A stretch of 29,784 nucleotides of DNA, taken from the NCBI GenBank assembly GCA_030141605.1, contig JAQGDQ010002459.1:1-29784 (forward strand), given 5' to 3'. Below the pieces are notes generated by a model. That model worked only from the letters and a program-made list of their open reading frames with translations. It was not told the DNA's origin and did no database searches. The translations under genes were made by a program, and so were the position numbers. This document shows positions 7,417-15,769 of this stretch, in pieces. How positions within the stretch are numbered: the first letter of the stretch is position 1; the number at the start of each line of letters is the position of its first letter. Source of the stretch: Tubiluchus corallicola (Eukaryota > Priapulida > Priapulimorpha > Priapulimorphida > Tubiluchidae).

Positions 7417-9099
7417 ATGAAAAAATATAGCGCAAAAAAATATTGCTTGAAAACTAAAAAAGGAGCTCTCATTATTTTAATGTTTGCTACTTGCTCTACA
7501 GTTGTTATGGCTCAACATCACCAGCTATTTGCTCTCAAAGATTTACCTCAAAGTTTAAGCATCGTGCCTTCACATATTAACTCTGATGTATCTGTATTTG
7601 TACAGGTTCCTGTACTAGACATATCTTTGGCAGCAGCCAACACAGGATTTTCTTACCATACCTATAATAAAGATGGGAATTATAGAAGATTTATTAATGA
7701 TATGTCTAACAAAAACAGAACAACATTAGACTACGAATTTTCATTGTTTCATATAGGTTTTCCAGCAAACTTTTTCCCTTTACAAGGCTACCAATCAATA
7801 AAATTATCTCTTAAGGGGCAAACAAATGTGTTTACAAGTAAGTCTTTTTTGGCTGTTCCTTTGGGAAATGTAGAAAACGATGACTTCTTAACGTCTGGAA
7901 ACATAGAAGGGCAAACAATAGGCGGTTCACGAAATTTCATCTCATCCAAACACTACTATGAACTATCATTTGGATTAACATTTGAAGACCATTTATCAGA
8001 CTGGCTTTTTGGAATTAGATTAAAATACCTTAAAGGAATCGCAGCAGTCAAAAGCAATAATTTTGATTTTTACGTGGACCCTAATGTTAAAACATTAGAC
8101 AATGGTGCACAGCATTTAGAAAGTATGCATATGCTTTCTGATGTAAAAGTAAACATATCGTCGCCATATACCTTTGATTATGACGATACTAATAACTCAA
8201 TAATAGTCAATGAACCAACACAAATTGACGCATCTACATTCTTCCCCAAAGGAAACAATGGAGTAGGGATTGATTTTGGTTTAACGCATCATTATTCTTA
8301 TAAGCTAAATTTTTATGCCAGTTTAATTGATTTTGGATTTATAGTTTGGAATAACAATACTTCTGAATTAGGGCTTGAAACTGACCAAATTTATGAAGGA
8401 GTAGAGGGCGAAGATATTTACATTGATGGAGAATCCCCCTTTAACGAAAACTTAATCCAACAAATAGGAGCCACTATAACAGACAATGCTACTGTTATCT
8501 CCTCTTCACAAACATTTGTCACCATGTTAGACACCAAGCTTTTGCTTGGTGCAAGCTATAAATACAACTCTCAAATTTTCTTTAACGCTATGCTATTTAA
8601 CTCCTTTGCCGGTGTCAGAATTTTTCCAGAGCTATCAGTATCTGCAACCTACAAATACCGAAAACGATTTGCAGTTGCCCTATCATACATGCATCCCATG
8701 TTAGCATCTATTAAAAGAGGGCACAACTTAGGAATAGGGTTCTATGCCAATATATCTTATTTTCAGTTTTTTGTAATGACAGATAATATAACAGCAGCAG
8801 TAATTCCACATAGAGTAAACTATGCTAACTTCAAACTTGGATGTAACCTTGTGTTTAACAAACGAACAAAACGAGAAAAAGATAGCTGTCCAGTATTAGA
8901 GTTAGACCTATTAGATAGTAGAAAAACAAGAGAATATCATGACAGTAGAATAGCCCAAGAAACAGAGTTCAAAACAACAGAGGAAAACTTTTGGGGACGA
9001 GATGAAGAGACTATAAAGAGAATTGGCGATGTAAAGAATGCATACCGCAACAGAGAGAAAAAACGGCAACAAAAATTAATGAATAAAAGAAGAAAATAA
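7417..9099 (+). CDS. DUF5723-type putative outer-membrane beta-barrel protein
   Basis: The 560-residue protein begins with a long basic-hydrophobic signal peptide, probably cleaved near residues 31-33 (VVMAQ). The next stretch has the layout of DUF5723-family proteins in Bacteroidetes: a leucine/proline turn (LFALKDLPQSLSIVPS), a short strand, then NTGFSYHTYNKDG. Alternating hydrophobic/polar strands with aromatic girdles run through the rest (for example KLNFYASLIDFGFIVW, FFNAMLFNSFAG, KRFAVALSYMHPML), as expected of a beta-barrel. The C terminus is highly charged (about residues 490-560), with no T9SS sorting domain seen. It has its own promoter and is followed 93 bases later by a small periplasmic protein. 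Family assignment is from pattern memory and should be checked; specific function is unknown. Confidence 0.6.
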   Translation: MKKYSAKKYCLKTKKGALIILMFATCSTVVMAQHHQLFALKDLPQSLSIVPSHINSDVSVFVQVPVLDISLAAANTGFSYHTYNKDGNYRRFINDMSNKNRTTLDYEFSLFHIGFPANFFPLQGYQSIKLSLKGQTNVFTSKSFLAVPLGNVENDDFLTSGNIEGQTIGGSRNFISSKHYYELSFGLTFEDHLSDWLFGIRLKYLKGIAAVKSNNFDFYVDPNVKTLDNGAQHLESMHMLSDVKVNISSPYTFDYDDTNNSIIVNEPTQIDASTFFPKGNNGVGIDFGLTHHYSYKLNFYASLIDFGFIVWNNNTSELGLETDQIYEGVEGEDIYIDGESPFNENLIQQIGATITDNATVISSSQTFVTMLDTKLLLGASYKYNSQIFFNAMLFNSFAGVRIFPELSVSATYKYRKRFAVALSYMHPMLASIKRGHNLGIGFYANISYFQFFVMTDNITAAVIPHRVNYANFKLGCNLVFNKRTKREKDSCPVLELDLLDSRKTREYHDSRIAQETEFKTTEENFWGRDEETIKRIGDVKNAYRNREKKRQQKLMNKRRK

Positions 9100-9192
9100 A
9101 AAGAAATAGTTTTTCTATTTGTGTATATTTTCTTTTACTTTACAAAGTATAGTGTAGTATAATATCTTTTGTTAACCAAAATATGTAAAAAT

Positions 9193-9690
9193 ATGAAAAA
9201 AACTTTATTTACGCTTATAATGAGTATAATAGCAGTGCATCTATATGCTCAAGGTATTGGAAATAAAAATACTGAAGAATTTGATAACTACTTTAATATG
9301 GTAAGGGTTGCCTTCAAAGCTGAAGAAAAAGTATTAATTAATGAAGTATTAACTCTTAACCCCACTGAAAGTGAAAAGTTTTGGGATATTTATGATGATT
9401 TTAAAAAACAAGAACATAAGCTCACAAATAAACAAATAGATTTGATAAAAAAGTTTGCCAATGATTTTGAGAACATGAGTGACAAGGTGGCTGCTGAATT
9501 AATTAATGAGTACATTAAAATTGGACAATCACACTTTGGCTTACTAAAGAAATATCATCCAAAATTTGCCAAAGCAATAGGCGAAAAAAACACGTTAAAA
9601 CTATATCAAGTAAAGAATAAAATTAGAATTATTATACTTGCCCAACTTGTAGAAAATGTTCCTTTGTTAGGTGACATGCCTAATGAATAA
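9193..9690 (+). CDS. Spy/CpxP-like small periplasmic protein
   Basis: This 165-residue protein has a clear signal peptide ending LYAQ at about residue 20 and an all-helical charged body. The motif LNPTESEKFWDIYDDFKKQE resembles the LTxxExxxFWxIYxxY pattern of Bacteroidetes proteins related to the Spy/CpxP heavy-metal-resistor group (LTxxQ helices), which act as periplasmic chaperones or stress sensors. I start at ATG 9193 (MKKTLFTLIMS) rather than at the upstream TTG at 9169, because only the later start gives a proper signal peptide. It follows the outer-membrane protein gene on the same strand, which may suggest a chaperone or stress role for that product. That link is inference. Confidence 0.55.
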   Translation: MKKTLFTLIMSIIAVHLYAQGIGNKNTEEFDNYFNMVRVAFKAEEKVLINEVLTLNPTESEKFWDIYDDFKKQEHKLTNKQIDLIKKFANDFENMSDKVAAELINEYIKIGQSHFGLLKKYHPKFAKAIGEKNTLKLYQVKNKIRIIILAQLVENVPLLGDMPNE

Positions 9691-9713
9691 AAAATTACCT
9701 ACAAAAATATCAA

Positions 9714-9777
9714 GTAGAGAATGTGAATAGTTTCTTTGTAATGTGAAATTTTTCAAATTCTCTACAATTGATTTTTT
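9714..9777. terminator. Probable terminator between convergent genes
   Basis: GTAGAGAAT (9714-9722) pairs with ATTCTCTAC (9757-9765), with a smaller inner hairpin GAAA-TT-TTTC (9745-9754). A T run at 9771-9777 follows on plus and an A run (9690-9695) gives the T tract on minus. It sits between the stops of the Spy-like gene and the sialidase-like gene, which face each other. Confidence 0.45.
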
Positions 9778-9802
9778 TAAGGAATACTTATATTGGTAGT
9801 TC

Positions 9803-10990
9803 CTATAATTTTGAACTATCAAATACTACATGCTTTATTGTTTTCACTTTCTTATCCTCCTCAGTATAGGTGTAAGTCAGATGAACTTTTCCATCTTTTG
9901 CTTGAAGAAGAGATGGATAACCATACCGTCCTTTATCATTTTGCTCAATGGTATGATTATGTTCCCACACATCTCCCTCGTTATCAGACAGATAAAGAGA
10001 CAGCTTCCTTCTTCCATCCTCCACATCATTGCATACCATTATCCATCTTCCATCACTCAATACAATGGAAGCAACGCTTGATCCTGGATTAGGTATATCT
10101 AATGGAGCACAAGCAGTCCATGATTGCCCATTATCAGAAGAAGTGCTCATTTGCACCCTTCCTGGAGTAAACCCGTTATCTCGCATATAAGCCACTACTT
10201 CTCCATTCTTTTTCTGCATCAACGAGGGCTGAATATTTCCTCTGCCTACAATTGGCAAACTTGGCTCCCATGTTCGCCCATCATTATCAGAAATAGCAAT
10301 AAGAGAAAGATTGAAGCCATCAGAGTATAGAGGCAACAATATTCTGCCATTTTCTAATATAATTGGGGCAATTCTTGGCATCCAACCTATGCTTCGTTTA
10401 ATTTTATCTTTCACAGCCTCCTTCAACAAGTCATCATATCTTGGTATATACTCTGCCCACGCTATACCATTTAGCTTTGGCAACTGTTCTACTTTTTGGG
10501 CAACATCTTCTACAAAATCATCTCCAGGGTTTAATAAAATATTATCTTGCCATTCCCATTTAGGAGCACCTTTCCCCAAATAATCTTTTGTTGTTTTCAC
10601 CTTTAAGATAGCTCCCTCCCATTGGTTGCTATAAACAGCAATCCATACTAAAAACAGTTTTTGGTCTTTATTTAAAAACATAATTGGATTACAATCAGGA
10701 ACATTCTCTGTATCTGCCATTTCAAATGGTTCACTCCATTTTTTTTGTCCTTTTTTTAACCTCGCTCCCATTAATTTCACATCATTTGCCTTGCGCTCTC
10801 CTGTTCCATAAAACCAAACCGTTAAAAAATCTCCATTAGGTAGCTCCACAATAGAGCTAGAGTGTGAGTGTTTGTCCTGTAATGGAAAAATATATTTCTC
10901 ACTTACAATTTTTTTATGCTTTGTCTGTGCATGAGCGTTCAATAGTGCCATGGATAATATTACTGATGTAATAAATTTTAATTTTTTCAT
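9803..10990 (-). CDS. Sialidase/BNR-repeat family secreted protein
   Basis: This 395-residue protein has a signal peptide (cleavage near residues 20-21, NAHAQ) and then a predicted six-bladed beta-propeller of the exo-alpha-sialidase / BNR_2 superfamily. Three Asp-boxes of the S-x-D-x-G-x-x-W type are present: SDNDGRTW (234-241), SSDNGQSW (284-291) and SDNEGDVW (335-342). The N-terminal SHSSSIVELPNGDFLTVWFYG and the C-terminal YPSLLQAKDGKVHLTYTY fit secreted Bacteroidetes members acting on polysaccharide or glycan substrates. No sorting domain or carbohydrate-binding module is seen. Substrate cannot be told: many BNR_2 proteins are not sialidases. It starts 21 bases after the cmk stop, so it may be read from the cmk transcript, an unusual partner. 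Confidence 0.75.
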   Translation of the reverse strand: MKKLKFITSVILSMALLNAHAQTKHKKIVSEKYIFPLQDKHSHSSSIVELPNGDFLTVWFYGTGERKANDVKLMGARLKKGQKKWSEPFEMADTENVPDCNPIMFLNKDQKLFLVWIAVYSNQWEGAILKVKTTKDYLGKGAPKWEWQDNILLNPGDDFVEDVAQKVEQLPKLNGIAWAEYIPRYDDLLKEAVKDKIKRSIGWMPRIAPIILENGRILLPLYSDGFNLSLIAISDNDGRTWEPSLPIVGRGNIQPSLMQKKNGEVVAYMRDNGFTPGRVQMSTSSDNGQSWTACAPLDIPNPGSSVASIVLSDGRWIMVCNDVEDGRRKLSLYLSDNEGDVWEHNHTIEQNDKGRYGYPSLLQAKDGKVHLTYTYTEEDKKVKTIKHVVFDSSKL

Positions 10991-11011
10991 AATAACATAA
11001 TGTTTAATAAT

Positions 11012-11673
11012 TTAAAGTTGACAAATTAAACTAATAATTTTTTGTGTTTGTGCCTCAAAAGTCAAGTTGGTAGTGTCTATTACAATAGCATCTTTACTTT
11101 TTTTCAAAGGGCTTTTTTTGCGTTGACTATCTTTCAAATCTCTTTGTTTCAAATTGTTATACACCTCATCAAAAGCTACATTTATTCCTTTCTGTTTCAA
11201 TTCATTCATTCTTCTTTGTACCCTTGCCTCTAATGATGCCGTCATAAAAAACTTTATATCTGCTTCAGGGAAAACTACCGTACCTATATCTCTTCCCTCA
11301 ACAATGATACCTTTGCCTTCCTCTTTCATTTTTCTTTGCTCCTGAACTAATTTATCTCGTATTTCAGGTATTGCACTTACAGCACTTACCATATTAGATA
11401 CTTTCATTTTTCTTATCTCCTGTTCCACATTTTTTCCATCCAAAAAAACTTCACTTTCATTTGTCTTTTGATTTATTTTAAAGCTAATTTTCAAATTTTT
11501 TAACAAATTATCAACTTGTAATTTATTATTCAAATCGGCATGGCAGGCCAAAAAATACAATGTGACAGCTCTATACATTGCTCCTGAACATATATGAAAT
11601 TTAGCTTTTTTGCAACTTCCTTAGCAGTAGAACTTTTTCCACATCCGCTATTTCCATCTATTGCAACGACCAA
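11012..11673 (-). CDS. cmk: Cytidylate kinase (frame broken)
   Basis: Cmk phosphorylates CMP/dCMP with ATP. The N-terminal frame holds the P-loop (VVAIDGNSGCGKSSTAKEVAKKL). The C-terminal frame holds AMYRAVTLYFL, the IRDKLVQEQRKM helix, GIIVEGRDIGTVVFPEADIKFFMTA and QRDLKDSQRKKSPLK, all canonical. They join in the D(T/S)GAMYR motif between 11586 and 11587, where the coding strand reads GTTCAGGAGCAATG: the Asp-Thr/Ser codons are incomplete, so about four bases (or one) are missing. The start is uncertain. A TTG at 11671-11673, directly after the stop of the upstream lipoprotein, gives the usual family length of about 220 residues. Because this enzyme is normally important, a sequencing or assembly error is likelier than a true pseudogene. 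Confidence 0.85.
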
Positions 11674-11677
11674 TCCT

Positions 11678-11803
11678 TTACTTTTTCTTTTCGCATGGAC
11701 AGGGTACAGAGTATTTTTTCTTATGTCGTGTTTGATGATTTGAGACACAGTTTGCAAGAATAAACACTATAGTACAAAAAATAACTATAACCTTATACTT
11801 CAT
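11678..11803 (-). CDS. Very small predicted lipoprotein (41 residues)
   Basis: An ATG at 11801-11803 opens a 41-residue frame ending TAA at 11678-11680. It starts with a basic N terminus (MKYK), then a hydrophobic core and a lipobox-like ILANC with Cys19, followed by a short mature part rich in Lys and His that ends PCPCEKKK. The signal-peptide-II layout over so short a frame is unlikely to be chance, and the stop lies just upstream of the inferred cmk start, implying translational coupling. The mature part would be only about 23 residues with two further cysteines, so metal binding or disulfide formation is conceivable. I do not recognise the family. Confidence 0.55.
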   Translation of the reverse strand: MKYKVIVIFCTIVFILANCVSNHQTRHKKKYSVPCPCEKKK

Positions 11804-11805
11804 AA

Positions 11806-11820
11806 TGCATTTTTAATGCA
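11806..11820. promoter_or_regulatory. Short inverted repeat at the lipoprotein start
   Basis: TGCATT-TTT-AATGCA is a perfect 6-base inverted repeat ending two bases before the ATG of the small lipoprotein, in the divergent region shared with ribE. It could be an operator or a hairpin affecting translation. In such A+T-rich DNA chance is a real alternative. Confidence 0.25.
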
Positions 11821-11891
11821 ATTTAAAAAATATTTTATTTTTATGTTTATATTCGTGATTAATTTATTGTTTTAATTTCAAAAATCAGAAA

Positions 11892-12502
11892 ATGTTTACA
11901 GGAATTGTAGAAACAATGGGCAGTATTGTAAAGATTGTTAAAGAAAAAAATAACAAAATTTTTACTATACAACAAAAATAGCTCAAGAGCTAAAAATAGA
12001 TCAAAGTGTTTCGCACAATGGCGTATGTCTAACCATAACGAAAGTGCAAGGTAATGAATATGAAGTAGAAGCAGTAGAAGAAACATTATCAAAAAGTAAC
12101 CTTGGGTTATTAAAAACAGGAGAGTTAATAAATTTAGAACGTTGTATGGTAATGAATGGGCGTCTTGATGGGCATATTGTATTGGGGCATATAGATCAAA
12201 CTGCAAAATGTAAAAATATAGAAAACGCTAACGGAAGTTGGCTCTTTGATTTCGAGTTCCACGATAAGCAAAAAAATTCAAATTTAATAGTTGAAAAGGG
12301 ATCTATTTGTATCAATGGGATAAGTTTAACTGCATTTAATTGCAAAGAAAATAACTTTAGAGTGGCAATTATTCCCTTTACATTTACTCATACAAATTTT
12401 AAACATTTGAAGGTTGGAAGTGTTGTAAATTTGGAATTTGATGTAATAGGAAAATATGTTCAAAAGATGTTAGGTGAAAATTCGAAAAAAGATACTGAAT
12501 AG
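11892..12502 (+). CDS. ribE: Riboflavin synthase alpha chain (frame broken)
   Basis: RibE joins two 6,7-dimethyl-8-ribityllumazine molecules to make riboflavin. The start MFTGIVE at 11892 is the family's invariant N terminus. Barrel one continues with SVSHNGVCLT and RLDGHIVLGHIDQ; barrel two has GSICINGISLTAFN, and the C-terminal helix region reads FDVIGKYVQKML. After 29 codons the frame hits TAG at 11979, while the true continuation (KIAQELKIDQ) lies in the next frame. Inserting one base into the A5 run at 11974-11978 restores it, giving about 203 residues, the normal length. This is a homopolymer indel, probably a sequencing error. It is divergent from the lipoprotein-cmk unit and convergent with the permease gene. 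Confidence 0.88.
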
Positions 12503-12506
12503 AAAT

Positions 12507-12540
12507 AAAAAGCTATTGAAAAAAAAGGTTGTAGCTTTTT
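12507..12540. terminator. Bidirectional terminator between ribE and the LolC/E-type gene
   Basis: AAAAAGCTA (12507-12515) pairs perfectly with TAGCTTTTT (12532-12540), leaving a 16-base loop. The T5 on one side and A5 on the other give each strand a U tract. It lies between the stop codons of two convergent genes (12502 and 12544), exactly where a shared intrinsic terminator is expected. Confidence 0.65.
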
Positions 12541-12543
12541 AAC

Positions 12544-13781
12544 TTACAAAAGTAACTTTCGCGTTATTTTTACTTTTGACGCTAAAAGTGATGGGTAAAA
12601 AGAAAATAGAAATGTAATGCCTACTATTCCCAAATAGGTAAATAAAAAATCAAGAAATTGCATTTCAACTGGATAACTTTTTACAGCAGAGGCATCGACT
12701 CCTATTTTAATAAATCCAAACTGTTGTTGAAGAAAACAGACAAGAAAACCTATTATTATTCCAATGGTCGCTCCTGTTAGAGCAATTAAAAAACTTTCTA
12801 TTAAAAAAATAGATGTATTGTCTTTCTACGCACCCCCATTGCATAAAGCAGAGCAATGTCTTTCTGCTTATCTACTGATAACATGGTGAGGGAGTACAAT
12901 ATATTGAAAGAGGCAACCGACAAAATAAAAATAAATATTAAATATAAGAACATCTTTTCTGTTTTCAACACTTTTAATAAATCTGAGTGCTGCTCATCTT
13001 TCGTCAAAACATCAAATCGAGCTCCCACAACATTTTCAATCTTCTTTTGAATATTTGCAATTGAAGCTTGTGCATTTGTAAACACCTCTATAGCAGTTCG
13101 TTTGTTATTATATTCTAACAGCTGCTCTGCAAACCACAAAGGAACAAAAATGTATTTATCATCGTATTGCCTTTCTAACGAAAAAACTCCTGAAAGCAAA
13201 ATATCTTGCTGGTTTACACTCTGCATTTGGCTTATTGTAGAGATCCCTTTAAGATTGCGTTTAGGATAATAAAATTTCAATGGGTTGATATTATTATTAG
13301 GATTTGTTATAGATAAGATATATTGCACTCCTCTTCCTATTACTGCATAGTTCATCCCTTTATCTACTAATAAAAATTTTCCTTGGAATATTTTATCTAT
13401 TAATTGAGTATGTTGAGCATATTCCTGTGTAACTCCCTTAATTTTTGCCACCATCATAGAGCTTTGATACTCCACATACACATTGTCTTCTATTACTTCC
13501 TCTATGTATTCTACTCCTTTTACTTGCTTTATATCCTCCAGTAAATTGTCAGAAACCACAAATGATTTTCCTACTTTAAGAGTTATTTTTAAATCTGGAT
13601 CAAAAGAACCGTGCAAAATTTTTATGAAATTTTCCAAACCATTGAAAACAGATAAGACAATGATCAGGGCAGCAATTCCAACAACTACTGCTAACATAGA
13701 AATAATGGAGATGATGTTTATAAAATTCTTCTTTTTAGTAGAGAAAAAATATTTTTTTGCAATAAACAATGAGAAATTCAC
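12544..13781 (-). CDS. LolC/LolE-type ABC transporter permease (frame broken)
   Basis: This is an inner-membrane permease of the FtsX/LolC/LolE family that hands lipoproteins from the inner membrane to LolA. The opening FIAKKYFFSTKKKNFINIIS, followed by a membrane helix and VLSVFNGLENFI, is diagnostic. A long periplasmic domain and C-terminal helices with DIALLYAMGVRRKTIHLFF follow. That frame ends at TAA inside an A7 run (12803-12809). One extra base lets it continue as LIESFLIALTGATIGIIIGF to a stop at 12544-12546 with two more hydrophobic spans, about 412 residues, the family's normal length. It lies 12 bases after rbfA, a common pairing in this phylum. A single missing base in a homopolymer is the likely cause. 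Confidence 0.85.
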
Positions 13782-13793
13782 AGTGCAAAAATT

Positions 13794-14180
13794 TTATTCG
13801 TCGCCTTTTGAAGGATTAATATTCAATGATTTGAGCAGCTCATTCATTTTGGTAGCATGTTCCATGCTTTGATCTTTGTAAAAAATTAATTCTGGAATTC
13901 TTCTTAATATTTTTCCTGTTCTTTTTCCTAATGACTTTCTTATTTGCCACTTAACGTTATTGATAGTGTCTAACATTGCATCATTATTAGCATTTCTATC
14001 TTTATTGTCAAGTTGTGAATTGGTCAAATATATTTTTGCAATTCCTAAATCAGGCGTAACTTCTACTCTTACAACTGAAACAAGGTATTTATTAAATAGG
14101 TGTTGAACTTCTTTTTGAAAGATTTCGGATAGCTCTTTTTGTATCAGTCTTGCTATTTTTTTCTGCCTAATACTCTCCAT
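13794..14180 (-). CDS. rbfA: Ribosome-binding factor A
   Basis: RbfA binds the 30S precursor and assists 16S rRNA 5'-end maturation, notably in the cold. The 128-residue protein begins ESIRQKKIARLIQKELSEIFQKE. It contains VVRVEVTPDLGIAKIYLT, the KH-like core, and IRKSLGKRTGKILRRIPELIFYKDQSMEHATKMNELL, all matching the family along its whole length. It is transcribed just ahead of the LolC/E-type gene (12-base gap). The upstream neighbour exbD is on the same strand after about 96 bases. Confidence 0.93.
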   Translation of the reverse strand: MESIRQKKIARLIQKELSEIFQKEVQHLFNKYLVSVVRVEVTPDLGIAKIYLTNSQLDNKDRNANNDAMLDTINNVKWQIRKSLGKRTGKILRRIPELIFYKDQSMEHATKMNELLKSLNINPSKGDE

Positions 14181-14276
14181 TATCTTAATGAGAAATAACT
14201 ATTGTTTTTTTACAGTGCAAAAGACAACAAACAAAAAATTAAAATTTGCTTTCCGTTGTTAGTAAAATTACATTAT

Positions 14277-14738
14277 CTACTTTTCAAGTGTTTGCAAAGA
14301 AGTATACATAATTTTCAAAGCATTTGCATCTCTAAGTTGCTGTTGTACATCAACAACTATTCCCATTTTAGTCTCTTTATCTATTTTCAGTGCTACAGTC
14401 ATGGCTTTCGCTTCACTTTCTGACAACTTATCTCGTTCTTGCTGAACGAACTGTACAATACCTTCCGTTGACACAAAAGCATCATTTACTTGCACCTTGG
14501 GTTCTGCCCCAAACATTTTTTCATTTTGGGGTTTACCAATGTAAATATAGCTTACTAATGACTTTTTTTCAAGTTTTTTTAGCTCTACTGCTTGTGGCAA
14601 TTGAGTGCGCACTAATATATCTGTTTCTCTCAATACGGTAGTTACCATAAAGAAAAATAGTAACATAAATATGATATCAGGCAACGATGATGTTGGTATT
14701 TGCTGGCTTGTTGCAGTCTTTTGTTTAAACTTTGACAT
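14277..14738 (-). CDS. exbD: ExbD/TolR-type biopolymer transport protein (second copy)
   Basis: This is the single-pass membrane partner of ExbB that couples proton flow to work in the periplasm. Its 153 residues have the essential transmembrane aspartate Asp21 in SLPDIIFMLLFFFMVTTVL, followed by a periplasmic domain. It starts three bases after the stop of the other exbD. The two differ in sequence and length, suggesting a heteromeric complex. It is the last gene of the cluster. Confidence 0.9.
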   Translation of the reverse strand: MSKFKQKTATSQQIPTSSLPDIIFMLLFFFMVTTVLRETDILVRTQLPQAVELKKLEKKSLVSYIYIGKPQNEKMFGAEPKVQVNDAFVSTEGIVQFVQQERDKLSESEAKAMTVALKIDKETKMGIVVDVQQQLRDANALKIMYTSLQTLEK

Positions 14739-14741
14739 AAC

Positions 14742-15368
14742 TCAATTTCCTCCTACTTTTGATGGTTCTGCAATAGAAATATTCATAGGGATACCTATTT
14801 TCCCTCTTTCATAAAGTCTTTTCTCATTAGATTTTTTAGTATCTAACGCTCTATATTCTTCACATGTTATTCCTGCTCTTTCTGCATATATTTCATAATA
14901 TGCTCCTTGAAGTTGGTCTAATACTGCATGATATAATTCATAACTTGTCCCTCTATCTGCCTTAAAGGAAATAACAGCCTCTCTTGGAGAGTCTGAAGAG
15001 CTAGAGCTTCTTTTCACTAGTTGTTGTAAAGATGGAGGAAGGGTGTTAAATATCTGAGCTTCTTCTTCTTCTGGGTTACCCATGTTCAAAATAAACTCCT
15101 TAGCTTTTTCCTTTATTAACTTCACATCCTTCATTGGTTCATCTTGAACTAAAAGCCTATCCTGTGAGTTTACTAGTATTTTAAATAGATTTCTAGCTTG
15201 TTTTTTTACTTCCAAGTCATTATTATCTTGCTTTGGAGGCAAACTCAACATTAATCCCTTATCAGTAGCTATGGTTGTTGTAACTAAAAAGAATATTAAC
15301 AACAAAAAAGCTATATCAGCGGTAGAACTTGAGTTTATTTCTGGAGTTCTGTTAGATCTTTTTGCCAT
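14742..15368 (-). CDS. exbD: ExbD/TolR-type biopolymer transport protein (first copy)
   Basis: This 208-residue ExbD has the N-terminal motif TPEINSSSTADIAFLLLIFFLVTT, with Asp18 as the proton-carrying residue. The periplasmic part is longer than usual, with an acidic and serine-rich insertion (EEEE about 100-103 and a run of five serines near 121-125). The C terminus is typical of the longer of the paired ExbD proteins in Bacteroidetes. It lies 10 bases after the small membrane protein and 3 bases before the second exbD, so the four genes form one unit. Confidence 0.9.
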   Translation of the reverse strand: MAKRSNRTPEINSSSTADIAFLLLIFFLVTTTIATDKGLMLSLPPKQDNNDLEVKKQARNLFKILVNSQDRLLVQDEPMKDVKLIKEKAKEFILNMGNPEEEEAQIFNTLPPSLQQLVKRSSSSSDSPREAVISFKADRGTSYELYHAVLDQLQGAYYEIYAERAGITCEEYRALDTKKSNEKRLYERGKIGIPMNISIAEPSKVGGN

Positions 15369-15378
15369 AACATTTTTA

Positions 15379-15744
15379 TTATTTGATTAAACGCAAAAAT
15401 GATAATACTTCACTGACAATAACTCCTAAAAACGTTAAGCCTAACATTATGTACATAAGTATTACCATTCCTCCCAATGACTTTGACATGCCTGGAGTTA
15501 TGCTAAACTTAGAATATACTTCTGTAACTTCATCTCCTGAAACAAAATATGCTATAAAATATAGAACAGCAAATACAGCTACTATTATAAACATATTTAT
15601 TAAATTTTTAGGATATTTTATAGACTGAATTAAAGGAAATACAAAAATTAGCACTACACATCCTATTGCAAAAATGTAACCAGTGTATAAAAACAAATCT
15701 ACTAATAATCTTGAAGCATCTCCTGATTGTTCTACTGTTCCCAT
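15379..15744 (-). CDS. Small three-span membrane protein of the ExbB/ExbD cluster
   Basis: This 121-residue protein has three hydrophobic spans (about 16-40, 47-68 and 91-115) and a short polar loop (SGDEVTEVYSKFSITPGMSKS). I know no named family for it, but a small membrane protein at this place, between exbB and the paired exbD genes, is a recurring arrangement in Bacteroidetes. Gaps of 25 bases upstream and 10 downstream support one operon. It may be a structural subunit or assembly factor of the motor. That is inference from position. Confidence 0.7.
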   Translation of the reverse strand: MGTVEQSGDASRLLVDLFLYTGYIFAIGCVVLIFVFPLIQSIKYPKNLINMFIIVAVFAVLYFIAYFVSGDEVTEVYSKFSITPGMSKSLGGMVILMYIMLGLTFLGVIVSEVLSFLRLIK

Positions 15745-15769
15745 AATTGTGTATTTTTTTATATTTATT

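Noticed and set aside
9805-10092. Plus-strand open frames opposite the sialidase-like gene
   Set aside because: They are shadows of the propeller gene, whose Asp-box repeats and signal peptide settle the coding strand.
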